Source: Pseudomonadota bacterium
Lineage (GTDB): Bacteria > Pseudomonadota > Alphaproteobacteria > Dongiales > Dongiaceae
Length of the DNA: 64,000 nt
Assembly: GCA_016183985.1 (NCBI GenBank)
Contig: JACPDN010000009.1
Location: 1 to 64,000 of the forward strand
Direction of reading: 5' to 3'
A model generated the notes under the pieces. It was given only the letters and a program-made list of their open reading frames with translations. It was not told the origin of the DNA and did no database searches. Shown here piece by piece: positions 36,280 to 46,410 of this stretch. The translations under genes and the position numbers were made by a program. Each line of letters opens with the position of its first letter. Positions within the stretch are counted from its first letter, which is position 1.

Positions 36280-38712
36280 ATGCGGGCAAACCGCTCCCTA
36301 CCCATTGCACTCGTCACCATCCTTTATCTGCTGCTCAGCTCAATCGGTGCTGCCACAGCCCAGACGCCGCCGGCTGCCAATCCGCTGGCCGATGTGCCCG
36401 AACGAATTGTCGATTGGGAACGCGCGCTTAAAGAGGCGGATACCACCCTACAAAGGGACGACCTCGCTCAGTCCGAGATCCAGGAGACGACCAAGGCACT
36501 CGCCAGCGTCATTGCAGGCGCCCAGGCGCTGAAAACCGCCAGCCAGCAGGCGATACAATCCGTTTCAGCCGAATTGCAAAGCCTCGGGCCGGCACCGGCA
36601 GACGGTGCGCCACCCGAGGACGAAAAGGTCGCAGCAACCCGCGCCGCCCTTGCCAAGCGCCTAGCCGAGTTTGACGGGTATATCAGCCAGGCTCAGCTCA
36701 CGACGGTGCGGGCCCAGAATCTGGTTGCGGCAATGGGTGTACATGAGCAGGGCCAGTTCACCGCGAAATTGTTCAAACGCCTGCCCTCCCCCCTGCGGCC
36801 GGCTGTCTGGCTGGAGGCTTGGCAACAATTACTCACCGCGGTCAATGATACGGTAGCGGCGCCGCAGCGCTGGTGGCGCGCCGTCGCTGCGCAAGGCAGT
36901 GAGACCATCATCCTCATCGGCGGCCTGCTGCTCATCAGCACATCGTTGCTCATCGGGTGGCAGTTGCACGTATTTCTGCGTCGCCGCTGGGGACCGAACC
37001 CCACCATTGAAGAGCCGAGCCACGCGCGCCGCATTCTCGCCGCCGGCTCCATGGCCGTTGCCGACATTCTTCTGCCCTGCATCTTCCTGGCAGCCCTTGG
37101 CGTGCTGGTAACAGAGATCATCCCGATCAAAAGTGACTTCTTCGGGACTTTAGTGGGCGGTACGACGGCCAACCTGATCGTCTTTCTTCTGGTATCCGGC
37201 CTCGCCCGGGCGATGCTCTCGCCACACACGCCCACTTGGCGCGTCATTCCCGTTACGCCACAGGGTGCGCTTCAGATCGCCCATAAGGTAACATTGCTGA
37301 CGATCGCAGTTGTCGTCTTCAACATGGTCTACTTGATGGCGACCAAGGACGGTCCCGATGTTCCCGCGGCTTTCGCGGCCTGCGTCACTTTCCTGCGTGA
37401 TGTCATCGTCGGTGCGATCGCACTTTCGCTGTTGCGGCGCGACTATTGGGCAGCGCCGGAAGCTCGATTGACAGGCATACTGGGCCTTGTCCGGCGCCTC
37501 CTCATTGTGGTGGCCTGCGCCTCACCGCTGCTGTCGCTGACAGGATATGCCTATCTTTCCGAGCGCATCCTGATTGCGGTCAGCGCGACCCTGGTTGTCG
37601 TGGGATTGGCTTGGCTGCTCCGTTCAGCTCTGCTGGAGGGGCTTGCCCGTTTGATGGGCTCGGAAGTCACCGATGAAGGTGCTGCGACCGTGCCAGGCAA
37701 AACGCAGGCATTGCGTCTCAGCTTCTGGGCAAGATTGCTGGTCGAAACAGTGCTCTGGCTGCCTGCGTTCTACCTGCTTCTTGTCATTTACGGACTGTCG
37801 CCGTCGCTCCTCAACCTGATCATCAACCGCGCGGTCAGCGGCATTCAGGTCGGTCAGGTCACCTTATCGCTGACCGAGATTGTTCTGGCCCTGTTCGTTC
37901 TGGTCGCCGGCCTTTTCGTCGTCGGCCGCATCAAGCGGTGGCTCTCGGACCAGATATTGCCACGGTCGCGTTTCGACGTCGGCCTGCAGAATTCGGTGAC
38001 TGCGGGCTTTGGATATGTCGGCAGCATCATCGTCATTACCCTCGCCGTCGTCACATTGGGGATAGACCTTTCAAATATCGCCATCATCGCCGGTGCCTTG
38101 TCGGTCGGTGTCGGTTTCGGCTTGAAGACCATCGTCGAGAACTTCGTTGCCGGCATCCTGATTCTGATCGAGCGGCCGATCAAGGTCGGTGACTGGATCG
38201 TTGTCGGTGGGACGGAAGGCACGGTAAAGCGCATCTCGGTGCGTTCGACCGAAGTGGAGACCTTCGACAATGCCAGCGTCATCTTTCCCAATTCCGAGCT
38301 GATCGCCAATTCCGTCGTCAACTGGACATTGCGGGACCGTATCGTCCGGATCGTCATACCGATGCGGGTCGTACCCGGCACCGATACCAAACTGGTTCGC
38401 GACCTGCTGCTCGACTGCGCGCGCCAGCAGCGCCGTGTCTGCGCGGAACCGGCACCAACCGTGCTCTTTAAGCGTTTTGTCGATATCGGCCTTGAATTCG
38501 AGCTGCGCTGCTTCGTCATAGACACTGCCTATGTCAATCAGGTCACGTCGGATCTCAACTTCGCGATCGATAACGCCTTCAGGGCCCATGGAATTGACAT
38601 GGCGCACACGGCAAGTGTCATTCGGCCAAAGCCGGAAGCAGCGGCGCCCGCACCTGTCACCGAGCCCACCAAACAACCCAAACCATCCGGACCGATCGCG
38701 ACCGAAGAATGA
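36280..38712 (+). CDS. Large MscS-family mechanosensitive channel with DUF3772 domain
   Basis: An 810-residue membrane protein. A signal-peptide-like start (1-27, ending TAQ) is followed by a helical periplasmic domain resembling DUF3772 (about 30-200), then roughly ten membrane helices and a MscS core (about 560-780). The pore-lining helix region GVGFGLKTIVENFVAG and the following beta domain (IKVGDWIVVGGTEGTVKRIS) are clear. It probably opens on membrane stretch to relieve osmotic pressure. A Pro-rich tail follows. It lies 132 bases after chrR on the same strand; whether it belongs to the RpoE regulon is unknown. Confidence 0.9.
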   Translation: MRANRSLPIALVTILYLLLSSIGAATAQTPPAANPLADVPERIVDWERALKEADTTLQRDDLAQSEIQETTKALASVIAGAQALKTASQQAIQSVSAELQSLGPAPADGAPPEDEKVAATRAALAKRLAEFDGYISQAQLTTVRAQNLVAAMGVHEQGQFTAKLFKRLPSPLRPAVWLEAWQQLLTAVNDTVAAPQRWWRAVAAQGSETIILIGGLLLISTSLLIGWQLHVFLRRRWGPNPTIEEPSHARRILAAGSMAVADILLPCIFLAALGVLVTEIIPIKSDFFGTLVGGTTANLIVFLLVSGLARAMLSPHTPTWRVIPVTPQGALQIAHKVTLLTIAVVVFNMVYLMATKDGPDVPAAFAACVTFLRDVIVGAIALSLLRRDYWAAPEARLTGILGLVRRLLIVVACASPLLSLTGYAYLSERILIAVSATLVVVGLAWLLRSALLEGLARLMGSEVTDEGAATVPGKTQALRLSFWARLLVETVLWLPAFYLLLVIYGLSPSLLNLIINRAVSGIQVGQVTLSLTEIVLALFVLVAGLFVVGRIKRWLSDQILPRSRFDVGLQNSVTAGFGYVGSIIVITLAVVTLGIDLSNIAIIAGALSVGVGFGLKTIVENFVAGILILIERPIKVGDWIVVGGTEGTVKRISVRSTEVETFDNASVIFPNSELIANSVVNWTLRDRIVRIVIPMRVVPGTDTKLVRDLLLDCARQQRRVCAEPAPTVLFKRFVDIGLEFELRCFVIDTAYVNQVTSDLNFAIDNAFRAHGIDMAHTASVIRPKPEAAAPAPVTEPTKQPKPSGPIATEE

Positions 38713-38775
38713 ACGCCGTATTGCGCGTCTTGCCAATGGGTGACGCGTGCCGGTGACGCTGATAAAGTCACGCCC

Positions 38776-39912
38776 ATGCTCGACTTTTTGGTGATAGGCG
38801 CTGGCGTCGTGGGCCTTGCCATCGCACGCCGACTGGCGCGCGCCGGTGGTGAAGTTGTGATTGTCGATTCTGGCGCTGCGATCGGCGCCGAGACCAGCTC
38901 ACGCAACAGCGAAGTCATCCATGCCGGCATTTACTATCCGACCGGCAGCTTGAAGGCACAGCTTTGCGTGAGTGGCAGGCAGGCAATCTACCGCTACTGC
39001 GCGGCCAGAGGTGTGCCGCATCGGCGCTGCGGCAAATTGCTGGTTGCTACCGATATGGCACAGCGCGCCGCATTGCAGGCCCTATCGGAGAAGGCACTCG
39101 CCAACGGCGTCGAGGATTTGCAGATCCTCTCCGTAGGCGCCGCAAAATCGTTGGAGCCAGCATTAAGCTGTGTCGCGGCTTTGCTTTCTCCGTCGACCGG
39201 CGTCGTCGACAGCCACCAATTGATGCTGAGCTATCTGGGGGATGCCGAGAATGCCGGCGCTGTCCTGTCGCTGCACACGCCGGTGATCAGAGGCACCCGC
39301 AAGAGCGACTTCTGGCAGATAGGCCTAGGCGGCGACCAGCCGGACGACATATCGGTACGGACAGTGATCAATGCTGCGGGTCTGGCCGCCAGCAGCGTTT
39401 CGCGTGCGCTGGGATTGGCGCCGGACCGTGTCCCCACGACCCATTTTGCCAAAGGCAACTACTTCACGCTGCAGGGCGGCAAGCCACCTTTTTCCCGTCT
39501 GGTCTATCCCATGCCGGAACCGGGTGGTCTCGGCGTTCATGTCACGCTCGATCTGGGTGGGCGGGTTCGCTTTGGGCCAGATGTCGAATGGGTCGACAAA
39601 ATCGACTATGCGGTGGACCCCGAACGTGCCGAGCGCTTCTACCCGGCTATTCGCCGCTATTATCCGGACCTCGCCGATGGCGCCTTGGTTCCAGCCTATA
39701 GCGGCATTCGCCCCAAGCTATCGCGCGACCCGCGTGTCGATTCTGACTTCCTCATAGAGACCGAAGCGGATCATAGCGCACCTGGCTTGGTATGCCTCTA
39801 CGGCATCGAATCGCCCGGCCTCACGGCCAGCCTGGCGCTCGCCGAGCGAATTGCCGCTAGCCTCGGCAGCCTCCCCAGCGCAGAAGACGCTGAGCTATTC
39901 CGTCCCGCGTAG
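38776..39912 (+). CDS. FAD-dependent oxidoreductase, L-2-hydroxyglutarate oxidase-like
   Basis: A 378-residue flavoprotein of the DAO fold. The dinucleotide motif GAGVVG (residues 8-13) starts the FAD-binding strand, followed by SRNSEVIHAGIYYP, a stretch typical of the L-2-hydroxyglutarate oxidase/dehydrogenase (LhgO) branch, and HFAKGNYF and the C-terminal YGIESPGLTASLA. It probably oxidises L-2-hydroxyglutarate or a similar 2-hydroxy acid. The ATG at 38776 is preferred over an upstream start at 38740 because it places the FAD motif at the N-terminus. The next feature is tRNA-Phe on the other strand. Confidence 0.82.
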   Translation: MLDFLVIGAGVVGLAIARRLARAGGEVVIVDSGAAIGAETSSRNSEVIHAGIYYPTGSLKAQLCVSGRQAIYRYCAARGVPHRRCGKLLVATDMAQRAALQALSEKALANGVEDLQILSVGAAKSLEPALSCVAALLSPSTGVVDSHQLMLSYLGDAENAGAVLSLHTPVIRGTRKSDFWQIGLGGDQPDDISVRTVINAAGLAASSVSRALGLAPDRVPTTHFAKGNYFTLQGGKPPFSRLVYPMPEPGGLGVHVTLDLGGRVRFGPDVEWVDKIDYAVDPERAERFYPAIRRYYPDLADGALVPAYSGIRPKLSRDPRVDSDFLIETEADHSAPGLVCLYGIESPGLTASLALAERIAASLGSLPSAEDAELFRPA

Positions 39913-39982
39913 CTGGCACGGAAATGCCAAGCGACCCCATAAGGACCGGCGCAGAGCGGATAGTGCATAAAAGGAAGGGGAG

Positions 39983-40058
39983 TGGTGCCCAGAGCCGGAA
40001 TCGAACCAGCGACACTGTGATTTTCAGTCACATGCTCTACCAACTGAGCTATCTGGGC
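39983..40058 (-). tRNA. tRNA-Phe (anticodon GAA)
   Basis: A complete 76-base cloverleaf on the minus strand: acceptor GCCCAGA/TCTGGGC, D stem GCTC/GAGC, anticodon stem TGTGA/TCACA around CTGAAAA (anticodon GAA), T stem GCTGG/CCGGC with TTCGATT, discriminator A and an encoded CCA. It lies downstream of yacG, the usual alphaproteobacterial position. Confidence 0.97.
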
Positions 40059-40137
40059 CCCTCGCGGAACGGGCGGATATTTAATGGCTTTGCGGACACT
40101 TGTCCAGCCGCAAATTGACGAAAAAATCCACGCTAAA

Positions 40138-40299
40138 TCAACTGCTTGAATTCTCATCCTCATCCGGCGGCGTGACCGACGCGGGAATCTTATAGACATC
40201 GCTCAGCCAGCGATTGAGATCGATCTTCTTGCAGCGTTCGGAGCAGAACGGCCGGTAGGCCTGCTCCACTGGCTTGCCGCAGATCGGACATTTAGCCAT
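40138..40299 (-). CDS. yacG: DNA gyrase inhibitor YacG
   Basis: A 53-residue zinc protein. Four cysteines in CPICGK and [11 protein letters not shown] form the metal site, followed by LNRWLSDVY, all standard for YacG, which binds the GyrB subunit in E. coli. The ATG at 40299 overlaps the RNase E/G stop by 8 bases, so expression depends on that gene. Longer in-frame starts lie within the RNase gene and have no family support. Confidence 0.93.
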   Translation of the reverse strand: MAKCPICGKPVEQAYRPFCSERCKKIDLNRWLSDVYKIPASVTPPDEDENSSS

Positions 40300-41236
40300 G
40301 CCACATCTCCGCCAAGGTCGGACCGCTGCGCCGACGCGACAGCTCGACAAGGCCAAGACGCGACATGTTGCCGACCCATTCAATGGCTGGATCGATCCCG
40401 GCCGCCTCGCGCAATGCCACCAGCACCTGTTCTCTCTTGTTGCGGTTTTCAAGATCGATGAAGTCGACAACGATCGTACCACCGAGGTTTCGCAAGGCGA
40501 GTTGCCGTGGAATTTCGCGGGCGGCTTCGATGTTCACCGAAAGTGCCGTCCGCTCGATCCCTTTCTCCGCATTGGCGCCAGCCGAGTTCACATCGATCGC
40601 CGTGAGCGTGCGCACCGGCTCGACAAGGAGCCTGCCACCACCAGGCAGCACGACCTCCTCGTCCAGACCTTCTGCGATTGCGTCCTTGATATCCGCACGC
40701 GAAGGAACCCAGTCGCGTTCAGGCTGGAAAGCGACTTTGCCGACAAAGGCCGGTCGGTACCGCGCGCACCATGTCTCGATAATCGGTACATCGACGCGCC
40801 GGTCGCATGTAATGCTATCCACTTCCTCCAAGGCCCCAAGAGCGCGTTGCCATAGATTGGGTGGCGCCAAAAGGAGGGCCGGTGCTTGCCTGCCTTTGGC
40901 ATTGATATCCACGGTTGTCTTGATGCTGGTGGTTAAGCGAACGCCCTTCTCTTCGCGACCGTCGCGGCGAACCTGCACCACCAGAGCGTCGCCCTCTGTG
41001 GGCTGCCCGCCTTGTTTCTTCAACGGGAGCAAACCCGGCCTGTCCAATCCAATCTCGACGAAGGCAGCATTGAGGCTCGGTTCGACGCCGATCACCCGCC
41101 CGAGATAGACGCCGCCGACCTTGCTGCCTTCGCCCAGTTTCTCCGTCAACGCCTGCGCCAGACGATCGTCCGACCAGCGGAAGAACTCCGTGCGATCGCT
41201 CGATATGCTGATGAATATCTGGTCCGCCATGATCAT
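40292..41236 (-). CDS. Short ribonuclease E/G family protein
   Basis: A 314-residue protein containing the catalytic part of the RNase E/G family in a shortened form. An S1-like segment (about 35-90, [19 protein letters not shown]) is followed by [12 protein letters not shown], whose aspartate is the first metal-binding acid, and [13 protein letters not shown], which holds the second. There is no zinc-link, small domain or scaffold tail as in full RNase E (about 900 residues) or RNase G (about 480). Such short forms are common in alphaproteobacteria between maf and yacG. Its start overlaps the maf stop (ATGA). Confidence 0.85.
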   Translation of the reverse strand: MIMADQIFISISSDRTEFFRWSDDRLAQALTEKLGEGSKVGGVYLGRVIGVEPSLNAAFVEIGLDRPGLLPLKKQGGQPTEGDALVVQVRRDGREEKGVRLTTSIKTTVDINAKGRQAPALLLAPPNLWQRALGALEEVDSITCDRRVDVPIIETWCARYRPAFVGKVAFQPERDWVPSRADIKDAIAEGLDEEVVLPGGGRLLVEPVRTLTAIDVNSAGANAEKGIERTALSVNIEAAREIPRQLALRNLGGTIVVDFIDLENRNKREQVLVALREAAGIDPAIEWVGNMSRLGLVELSRRRSGPTLAEMWHG

Positions 41237-41802
41237 ACCTGAAAGCCGAGGCCCGTCAGCATCGCGTGCGTATCGCTAAGGCTGAGGCCAACAATATTGC
41301 TGTACGATCCGGCGATATGTGGAATGAAGGCAGCGGCCAAACCCTGCACCGCATATCCACCAGCCTTGCCGTGCCACTCACCGCTCGCGATGTACCGGTC
41401 GACCTCAACATCATCCAAGCGCTTGAAGATGACATCCGTCCTGACCACACGCAATGCACACTTTCCCGATGGCGCTGCAATCGCTATGCCGCCGATGACC
41501 TTGTGCCGCCGGCCACTCAGAAGCTCAAGACATTTGCGCGCCGTCGCAGCATCTTCGGCCTTGGGCAGAATACGACGGCCCAGCGCCACCACGGTGTCCG
41601 CCGCAAGCACATAGGATTCCGCATGGCGCGGCGTCACCGCATTCAATTTTTCCATCGCGATACGCTTGGCATAGGAGCCTGGCAACTCACGCGGCAAGGC
41701 AGCTTCATCGATATGCGGCGCGTCGATCGCAGACGGCGCAATACCGATCTGGCGCAACAGATCCAAGCGGCGCGGCGAGCCAGAGGCGAGAACGAGAGAC
41801 AA
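41233..41802 (-). CDS. maf: Maf-family nucleotide pyrophosphatase
   Basis: A 189-residue nucleoside triphosphate pyrophosphatase that removes non-standard or modified nucleotides (dTTP, UTP or m7GTP, depending on subgroup). ASGSPRR near the N-terminus binds phosphate, VLAADTVVALG holds the catalytic aspartate, and GKAGGYAVQG is the second family signature. The start is a TTG at 41802 with AAAGG upstream. In many alphaproteobacteria infA lies directly upstream; here only 61 bases separate maf from the phosphatase gene and infA is absent. Confidence 0.93.
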   Translation of the reverse strand: MSLVLASGSPRRLDLLRQIGIAPSAIDAPHIDEAALPRELPGSYAKRIAMEKLNAVTPRHAESYVLAADTVVALGRRILPKAEDAATARKCLELLSGRRHKVIGGIAIAAPSGKCALRVVRTDVIFKRLDDVEVDRYIASGEWHGKAGGYAVQGLAAAFIPHIAGSYSNIVGLSLSDTHAMLTGLGFQV

Positions 41803-41863
41803 GAATCAACCTTTCAGACTGTCATTGGAGCAGATGGCAGACACGGCACGGTATCCTCCATAG

Positions 41864-42310
41864 TCAAATTTGCGGTGCGCCCGTAATCGGAAAGCGCTCG
41901 CGGATGCGCTTCATCAACCCGTCCCGGACCGATCGATAAGCCTCTAGGCGATCCTCTCGCGAGCCCTCCACGATGGTCGGATCCAGAGTATTCCAGAACT
42001 CCACATCACACGCCATGGTTCGCGTCATGTCGACCGCCTTGTGCTGCGCCTCCGGCGACAATGAAATGATAAGATCGAAGGAATCGTCTTCCAGATCGTC
42101 GAAGGTCTTGGGTCGGTGCTTGGTCACATCGATCCCGATCTCATCCATAACGGCAATGACAAATCCGTCGACATCCTGCGCGCGAACCCCAACCGAATCC
42201 ACATAGACCTGCTTGCCGTGAAGATACTTCATAATCGCCTCGGCCATCGGAGAGCGCACGGAATTGTAGGTGCAACAGAAGAGGACGCTGCCGGGTAGGC
42301 CCTGCGGCAT
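41864..42310 (-). CDS. Low-molecular-weight protein tyrosine phosphatase family
   Basis: A 148-residue cytosolic phosphatase. The P-loop CX5R is Cys13 to Arg19 (CTYNSVR), preceded by the hydrophobic strand VLFC, and the general-acid aspartate is in NTLDPTIVEG. The family also includes arsenate reductases, but the conserved place between UPF0262 and maf in alphaproteobacteria and the lack of extra redox cysteines favour a phosphatase-like role. Substrate unknown. It follows the UPF0262 gene by 6 bases in the same operon. Confidence 0.85.
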   Translation of the reverse strand: MPQGLPGSVLFCCTYNSVRSPMAEAIMKYLHGKQVYVDSVGVRAQDVDGFVIAVMDEIGIDVTKHRPKTFDDLEDDSFDLIISLSPEAQHKAVDMTRTMACDVEFWNTLDPTIVEGSREDRLEAYRSVRDGLMKRIRERFPITGAPQI

Positions 42311-42316
42311 GCGCCC

Positions 42317-42787
42317 TCACATCTTGACGTGCAAGGCGCAGATCAGCGTGAACAGCCGACGTGCGGTGTTGAAATCTACCTCGACCTTGCCAGCAAGCCT
42401 TTCGCGCAGAATTTCAGAACCTTCGTTGTGGAGGCCGCGGCGCCCCATGTCGATCGCCTCGATCTGCGACGGCGATGCCGATTTGATGGCTTGATAATAG
42501 CTTTCGCAAATGTCGAAATATTCTTTGACGATGCGCCGGAAGGGCGACAGCGACAGGATGAACTTGTATAGCGGATCGTTTTTCTCGTCCTTGATATCAA
42601 AGACGAGGCGGTTCTCTTCGATTGACAATGCCAGGTGATATGGCCCGCGATGCTCGATGGAGGGCTGGAATTGGTTTTCCTCCAGCAGATCGAAGACAGC
42701 GACCGCTCTCTCCCGCTCCACTTCGGGCGTGCGCCTGGCGGTTGATTCTTCATCCAGGTCGATACGGATCAGCCGGCCTGTCGTCAT
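42317..42787 (-). CDS. UPF0262 family protein
   Basis: A 156-residue conserved alphaproteobacterial protein of unknown function. The strongly conserved segments [51 protein letters not shown] and [14 protein letters not shown] are all present. It is predicted soluble and helical. It lies 12 bases after hisG; in many relatives hisD stands between them and is missing here. The position suggests a constitutively expressed housekeeping role. Confidence 0.92.
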   Translation of the reverse strand: MTTGRLIRIDLDEESTARRTPEVERERAVAVFDLLEENQFQPSIEHRGPYHLALSIEENRLVFDIKDEKNDPLYKFILSLSPFRRIVKEYFDICESYYQAIKSASPSQIEAIDMGRRGLHNEGSEILRERLAGKVEVDFNTARRLFTLICALHVKM

Positions 42788-42799
42788 GGGCAGCCGGGG

Positions 42800-43450
42800 T
42801 CAGGAAACGGCTTGGCGCAGACGTTCGACGTAATCGTCGATCTCGCGCGGGAAGGTTTTCATGGCCGTGCGATTGACGATAAGGCGCGACGTCACCTCGG
42901 CGATCTTCTCGATCTCAACGAGATTGTTCGCCTTCAGCGTGGCGCCGCTCGAAACGAGATCGACAATGCGTCGGCAAAGACCCAGCGTGGGGGCAAGCTC
43001 CATGGCACCCGACAGCTTGATGCACTCAGCTTGAACGCCACGGGCAGCGAAGTGATTCTGGGTGACATTCGGGTACTTCGTCGCAACGCGGATATGCGAC
43101 CAGCGACTTGGGTCGTCAGTCTCAGACAAATCCTTGGGCTCGGCGACCGACAATCGGCAATGCCCGATGTTAAGGTCGACCGGCGCATAGATTTCCGGGT
43201 AGTCGAATTCAAGCAGCACGTCATTGCCCGCGACCCCCAGCTGGGCCGCGCCAAAAGCAACAAACGTCGCCACGTCGAAGCTGCGAACGCGGATGATTTC
43301 CAACTTCGGGTCGTTGGTACGAAAGCGAAGTGCACGCGAATTTTCGTCCGCGAACTCAGCTTCGGGCTCGATGCCGGCGCGCTTCAGGACAGGCAAGACT
43401 TCCTTAAGGATACGCCCTTTCGGTAATGCCAGGACGAAAATATCGCTCAT
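42800..43450 (-). CDS. hisG: ATP phosphoribosyltransferase, short form
   Basis: A 216-residue short-form HisG, the first enzyme of histidine biosynthesis, which condenses ATP with [15 protein letters not shown] opens the protein, and [13 protein letters not shown] and the PRPP-loop region [14 protein letters not shown] are clear. Short HisG lacks the regulatory C-terminal domain and needs HisZ as partner; hisZ is not in this window. Its ATG overlaps the DUF2948 stop (ATGA). hisD, usually next, is absent. Confidence 0.94.
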   Translation of the reverse strand: MSDIFVLALPKGRILKEVLPVLKRAGIEPEAEFADENSRALRFRTNDPKLEIIRVRSFDVATFVAFGAAQLGVAGNDVLLEFDYPEIYAPVDLNIGHCRLSVAEPKDLSETDDPSRWSHIRVATKYPNVTQNHFAARGVQAECIKLSGAMELAPTLGLCRRIVDLVSSGATLKANNLVEIEKIAEVTSRLIVNRTAMKTFPREIDDYVERLRQAVS

Positions 43451-43968
43451 TCCCGCCCCTTGCCGACACTCACACCGTCTCGGTCATGGTCTGGCCGCCA
43501 TTGCGTCGGCCAACCTTCCCCCATGTCCTTCAGGAACACGCTCAATTCGCCAACTGTCAATTGGATCACACCGCCGCCCGAGAACAACAGATTCAGTTTG
43601 TCGCCATCCTGCTGCAACGTCAGCAGCGACAGAAACTTGCCTCTTTGCTTGAGATCGATATCGCGACTGCGCACCGACAGAACCTTGTCGACACAAAGGC
43701 CGGCGTGAATCCGCTGCTCGGTGTCGTGATAATCATCGGCATCGTGGAAGCTGGCATCTTGCTTTGACGCGGTCACCGTTTGCCGGCCGGCCGGCTGACG
43801 CTCCCAGCGAAAGCGATTGAGCAGCATGATGAAACGCTGCTCATCGCTGAGATACTGCACTTCTGAAATCGGCACCAAAGCATCCTGGAGGCATGCCGCA
43901 ACGATCGCCAGATCGTCCGGATCCTTGGCCATCAGCCTCATTTCGTTGGCACCTGCCGGCTTCGCCAT
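43447..43968 (-). CDS. DUF2948 family protein
   Basis: A 173-residue protein with the DUF2948 pattern seen between murA and the histidine genes of many alphaproteobacteria: [17 protein letters not shown] near the start, [21 protein letters not shown], and a C-terminal [18 protein letters not shown]. Function unknown. It starts 3 bases after the murA stop and overlaps hisG, so it is part of the same operon. Confidence 0.88.
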   Translation of the reverse strand: MAKPAGANEMRLMAKDPDDLAIVAACLQDALVPISEVQYLSDEQRFIMLLNRFRWERQPAGRQTVTASKQDASFHDADDYHDTEQRIHAGLCVDKVLSVRSRDIDLKQRGKFLSLLTLQQDGDKLNLLFSGGGVIQLTVGELSVFLKDMGEGWPTQWRPDHDRDGVSVGKGRE

Positions 43969-43971
43969 CCC

Positions 43972-45255
43972 CTACTCCGCCGCTGCGTCGCTCAATCGCT
44001 CAATTTCGGCCCCGCAGGCCGATAGCTTGTCCGTCAATCTCTCATAGCCACGGTCAAGGTGATAGACGCGATTGAGATAGGTATCCCCGTCGGCGGTAAG
44101 CCCCGCCAGAACCAGCGACACGCTCGCGCGCAGATCCGTCGCCATGACCGGCGCACCCGTCAATTTCTTGACACCGCGAACCATGGCCGATGATCCGTGC
44201 ACATTGATGCTGGCCCCCATGCGCGCCAGTTCCGGCACATGCATGAAGCGATTTTCGAAGATCGTCTCGGTGATCATCGAGGCACCTTCGGCCGTCGTCA
44301 TCAACGCCATCATCTGCGCCTGCAGATCGGTCGGAAAGCCAGGGAATGGCTCCGTCATGACGTCGACGCCGTTCAGCGCGCCATTCCTGCGCTTCACAAG
44401 CAGGCCGCGCGGTGTCTCCGTCAACAACACTCCCGCTTGAGACAAGGTGGCGGCCGCAGCGCCAATAAGCTCGTGATGCAAGCCGACAAGCTCGACCTCA
44501 CCGCCGGTGATCGCCGCCGCCATGGCATAGGTGCCGGCCTCGATACGATCGGCAACGACACCATGGGTGCAACCATGCAAGCTGTCGACGCCTTGAATCT
44601 TGAGATGATCGGTGCCGATCCCTTCGATCTTGGCACCCATCGCATTAAGACAGGCCGCAAGGTCGGAAATTTCCGGTTCGCGCGCTGCATTGATGAGATG
44701 CGTTTCGCCCTTGGCAAGCGCTGCTGCCATCAGCAGGTTCTCGGTCGCACCGACCGATACCTTCGGGAAGGTAATTTCGCCGCCCCTCAGACCCTTCGGC
44801 GCCTTCGCGATAATGTAGCCGGAATCGAGTTCGATTTCGGCGCCCATCTGTTGCAGGCCCTTGATGTGAAGATCAACCGGGCGCGTCCCGATCGCGCAGC
44901 CGCCGGGCAACGACACTTTTGCCTGACCATGGCGCGCGATGAGCGGTCCCAAGACCAGCACGCTGGCGCGCATCTTGCGCACAAGATCATAGGGAGCCGT
45001 CGTCACGGCCAGCCCCTTGGCCGAGAAGCTGATCGAGCGGCCCTTGAGCGATTGGCGCGTCGTCACCTCGACACCTAGATGCGCTAACAGATTGGTCAGC
45101 GTCGTGATGTCGGCAAGGTCGGGTACATTGTCCAGGCGGACTTCATCGTCCGTCAGCAGACACGTGCACATCAACGGCAGAGCAGCGTTCTTCGCACCGC
45201 TAATCCTGATTTCGCCCTTGAGCGGGTTGCCGCCGCGAATGCGAATACGATCCAT
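43972..45255 (-). CDS. murA: UDP-N-acetylglucosamine 1-carboxyvinyltransferase
   Basis: A 427-residue cytosolic enzyme that transfers enolpyruvate to UDP-GlcNAc, the first committed step of peptidoglycan synthesis. The start [16 protein letters not shown], the [11 protein letters not shown] motif and the fosfomycin-reactive cysteine in [14 protein letters not shown] are present, so it should be fosfomycin-sensitive at this site. Two similar lobes fill the expected length. It lies 21 bases after dcd and heads the run murA, DUF2948, hisG, UPF0262. Confidence 0.97.
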   Translation of the reverse strand: MDRIRIRGGNPLKGEIRISGAKNAALPLMCTCLLTDDEVRLDNVPDLADITTLTNLLAHLGVEVTTRQSLKGRSISFSAKGLAVTTAPYDLVRKMRASVLVLGPLIARHGQAKVSLPGGCAIGTRPVDLHIKGLQQMGAEIELDSGYIIAKAPKGLRGGEITFPKVSVGATENLLMAAALAKGETHLINAAREPEISDLAACLNAMGAKIEGIGTDHLKIQGVDSLHGCTHGVVADRIEAGTYAMAAAITGGEVELVGLHHELIGAAAATLSQAGVLLTETPRGLLVKRRNGALNGVDVMTEPFPGFPTDLQAQMMALMTTAEGASMITETIFENRFMHVPELARMGASINVHGSSAMVRGVKKLTGAPVMATDLRASVSLVLAGLTADGDTYLNRVYHLDRGYERLTDKLSACGAEIERLSDAAAE

Positions 45256-45276
45256 AGGTCTTCTTATCCGATCTCG

Positions 45277-45831
45277 TTAAAGCCGCGGCAGCGTCACGCC
45301 GCGCTGCCCCATATATTTGCCGGCGCGATCCTTATAGGACGTCTCGCAAGGGGTGGCACCCTTGAGGAACAGGAACTGGCAGGCGCCTTCATTGGCATAG
45401 ATTTTTGCAGGCAGCGGCGTTGTGTTGGAGAATTCCAGGGTGACATGCCCTTCCCATTCCGGCTCCAGCGGCGTCACGTTCACAATGATGCCGCAACGCG
45501 CATAGGTTGACTTGCCAAGGCAGATGACCAGAACGTCGCGCGGCACGCGGAAATATTCGACCGTACGCGCCAGGGCGAATGAATTCGGCGGGATGATGCA
45601 GACGTCCGTGTCGCGATCGACGAAGCTCTTGGGGTTGAACTCTTTGGGGTCTACCACCGCCGAGTCCACATTGGTGAATATCTTGAACTCCGGCGCGACG
45701 CGCGCGTCGTAGCCATATGACGAGACACCATACGAGATGACTCCATCGCGCTTTTGGCTCTCGACGAAGGGCTCGATCATGCCGTGCTTTTGCGACATCT
45801 CGCGAATCCAGGTATCGGGCATGATCGACAT
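45277..45831 (-). CDS. dcd: dCTP deaminase
   Basis: A 184-residue trimeric enzyme that turns dCTP into dUTP for thymidylate synthesis. [10 protein letters not shown] opens it, and the motifs [26 protein letters not shown] (catalytic glutamate) and the C-terminal [17 protein letters not shown] match the family. The ATG at 45831 is chosen over a start 20 codons upstream because it gives the standard N-terminus and length. It is the first gene of the murA operon. Confidence 0.95.
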   Translation of the reverse strand: MSIMPDTWIREMSQKHGMIEPFVESQKRDGVISYGVSSYGYDARVAPEFKIFTNVDSAVVDPKEFNPKSFVDRDTDVCIIPPNSFALARTVEYFRVPRDVLVICLGKSTYARCGIIVNVTPLEPEWEGHVTLEFSNTTPLPAKIYANEGACQFLFLKGATPCETSYKDRAGKYMGQRGVTLPRL

Positions 45832-45949
45832 AGGCAGAAAGATCCCTTCAAGCGTCAAAGAATGGGGGTAATGGGGGATATCCCACGGCATGGATTCGTC
45901 GGCTCCCGATCGCGCCGTTTGTATCGGAAGGCCAGGAAAGCCTCAAGGT

Positions 45950-46126
45950 TTAGCGTGTTTTGGCGATCCCGTCGGGGGCATTCCCTTCCTGTTCTGCCCG
46001 TTCCCGGGCTTGGCCTTTGCGGCGCTTGAGATTCGCCCGCAACGCCGTCGCAAGACGCTCGGCCTTGGCGTCCGCGGCCGGCCCGCCCTTCGTCGCTTCC
46101 TCTCTTTTTTCATTCCGAGGTGACAT
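45950..46126 (-). CDS. Small basic hypothetical protein
   Basis: A possible 58-residue protein, very rich in Arg, Lys, Ala and Glu, with a central RLATALRANLKRRKGQARER helix that would be strongly amphipathic. Similar short basic proteins occur in related genomes, but I cannot name a family. It lies 118 bases upstream of dcd on the same strand and has GGGAG about 9 bases before its ATG. It could be spurious, since GC-rich DNA easily keeps such frames open. Confidence 0.45.
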   Translation of the reverse strand: MSPRNEKREEATKGGPAADAKAERLATALRANLKRRKGQARERAEQEGNAPDGIAKTR

Positions 46127-46335
46127 TCCAATTGCTCCCAAGACTAAGCCAAGCTGCTGAATTCATAGTATTTAATTAGGGCCAAATTGCGACCGCGCCA
46201 AGGTTGTTCGCGGGCTGCCCAATGCGATTTATCCACAGGCGTCACGACACTTGCTATCGTAAACGCCTTCTGGCATGTTCCGCGCCGCTTCACAGGGGCC
46301 TCACCCAAGCTCCCAATCTTAGAAGCGTCAATGGC

Positions 46336-46410
46336 GCCGTCGTAGCTCAGGGGTAGAGCACGTCCTTGGTAAGGACGGGGTCGGAGGTTCGATTCCTCTC
46401 GACGGCACCA
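46336..46410 (+). tRNA. tRNA-Thr (anticodon GGT)
   Basis: A complete 75-base cloverleaf: acceptor GCCGTCG/CGACGGC, D stem GCTC/GAGC with a short loop, anticodon stem CGTCC/GGACG around TTGGTAA (anticodon GGT), T stem GGAGG/CCTCT with TTCGATT, discriminator A and encoded CCA. It stands alone between the dcd region and the PAS gene. No attachment-site duplication or integrase is visible beside it. Confidence 0.97.

Noticed and set aside
40089-40114. Hairpin between yacG and tRNA-Phe
   Set aside because: The stem is interrupted by a bulge and has no T-tract on either strand, so I do not call a terminator.
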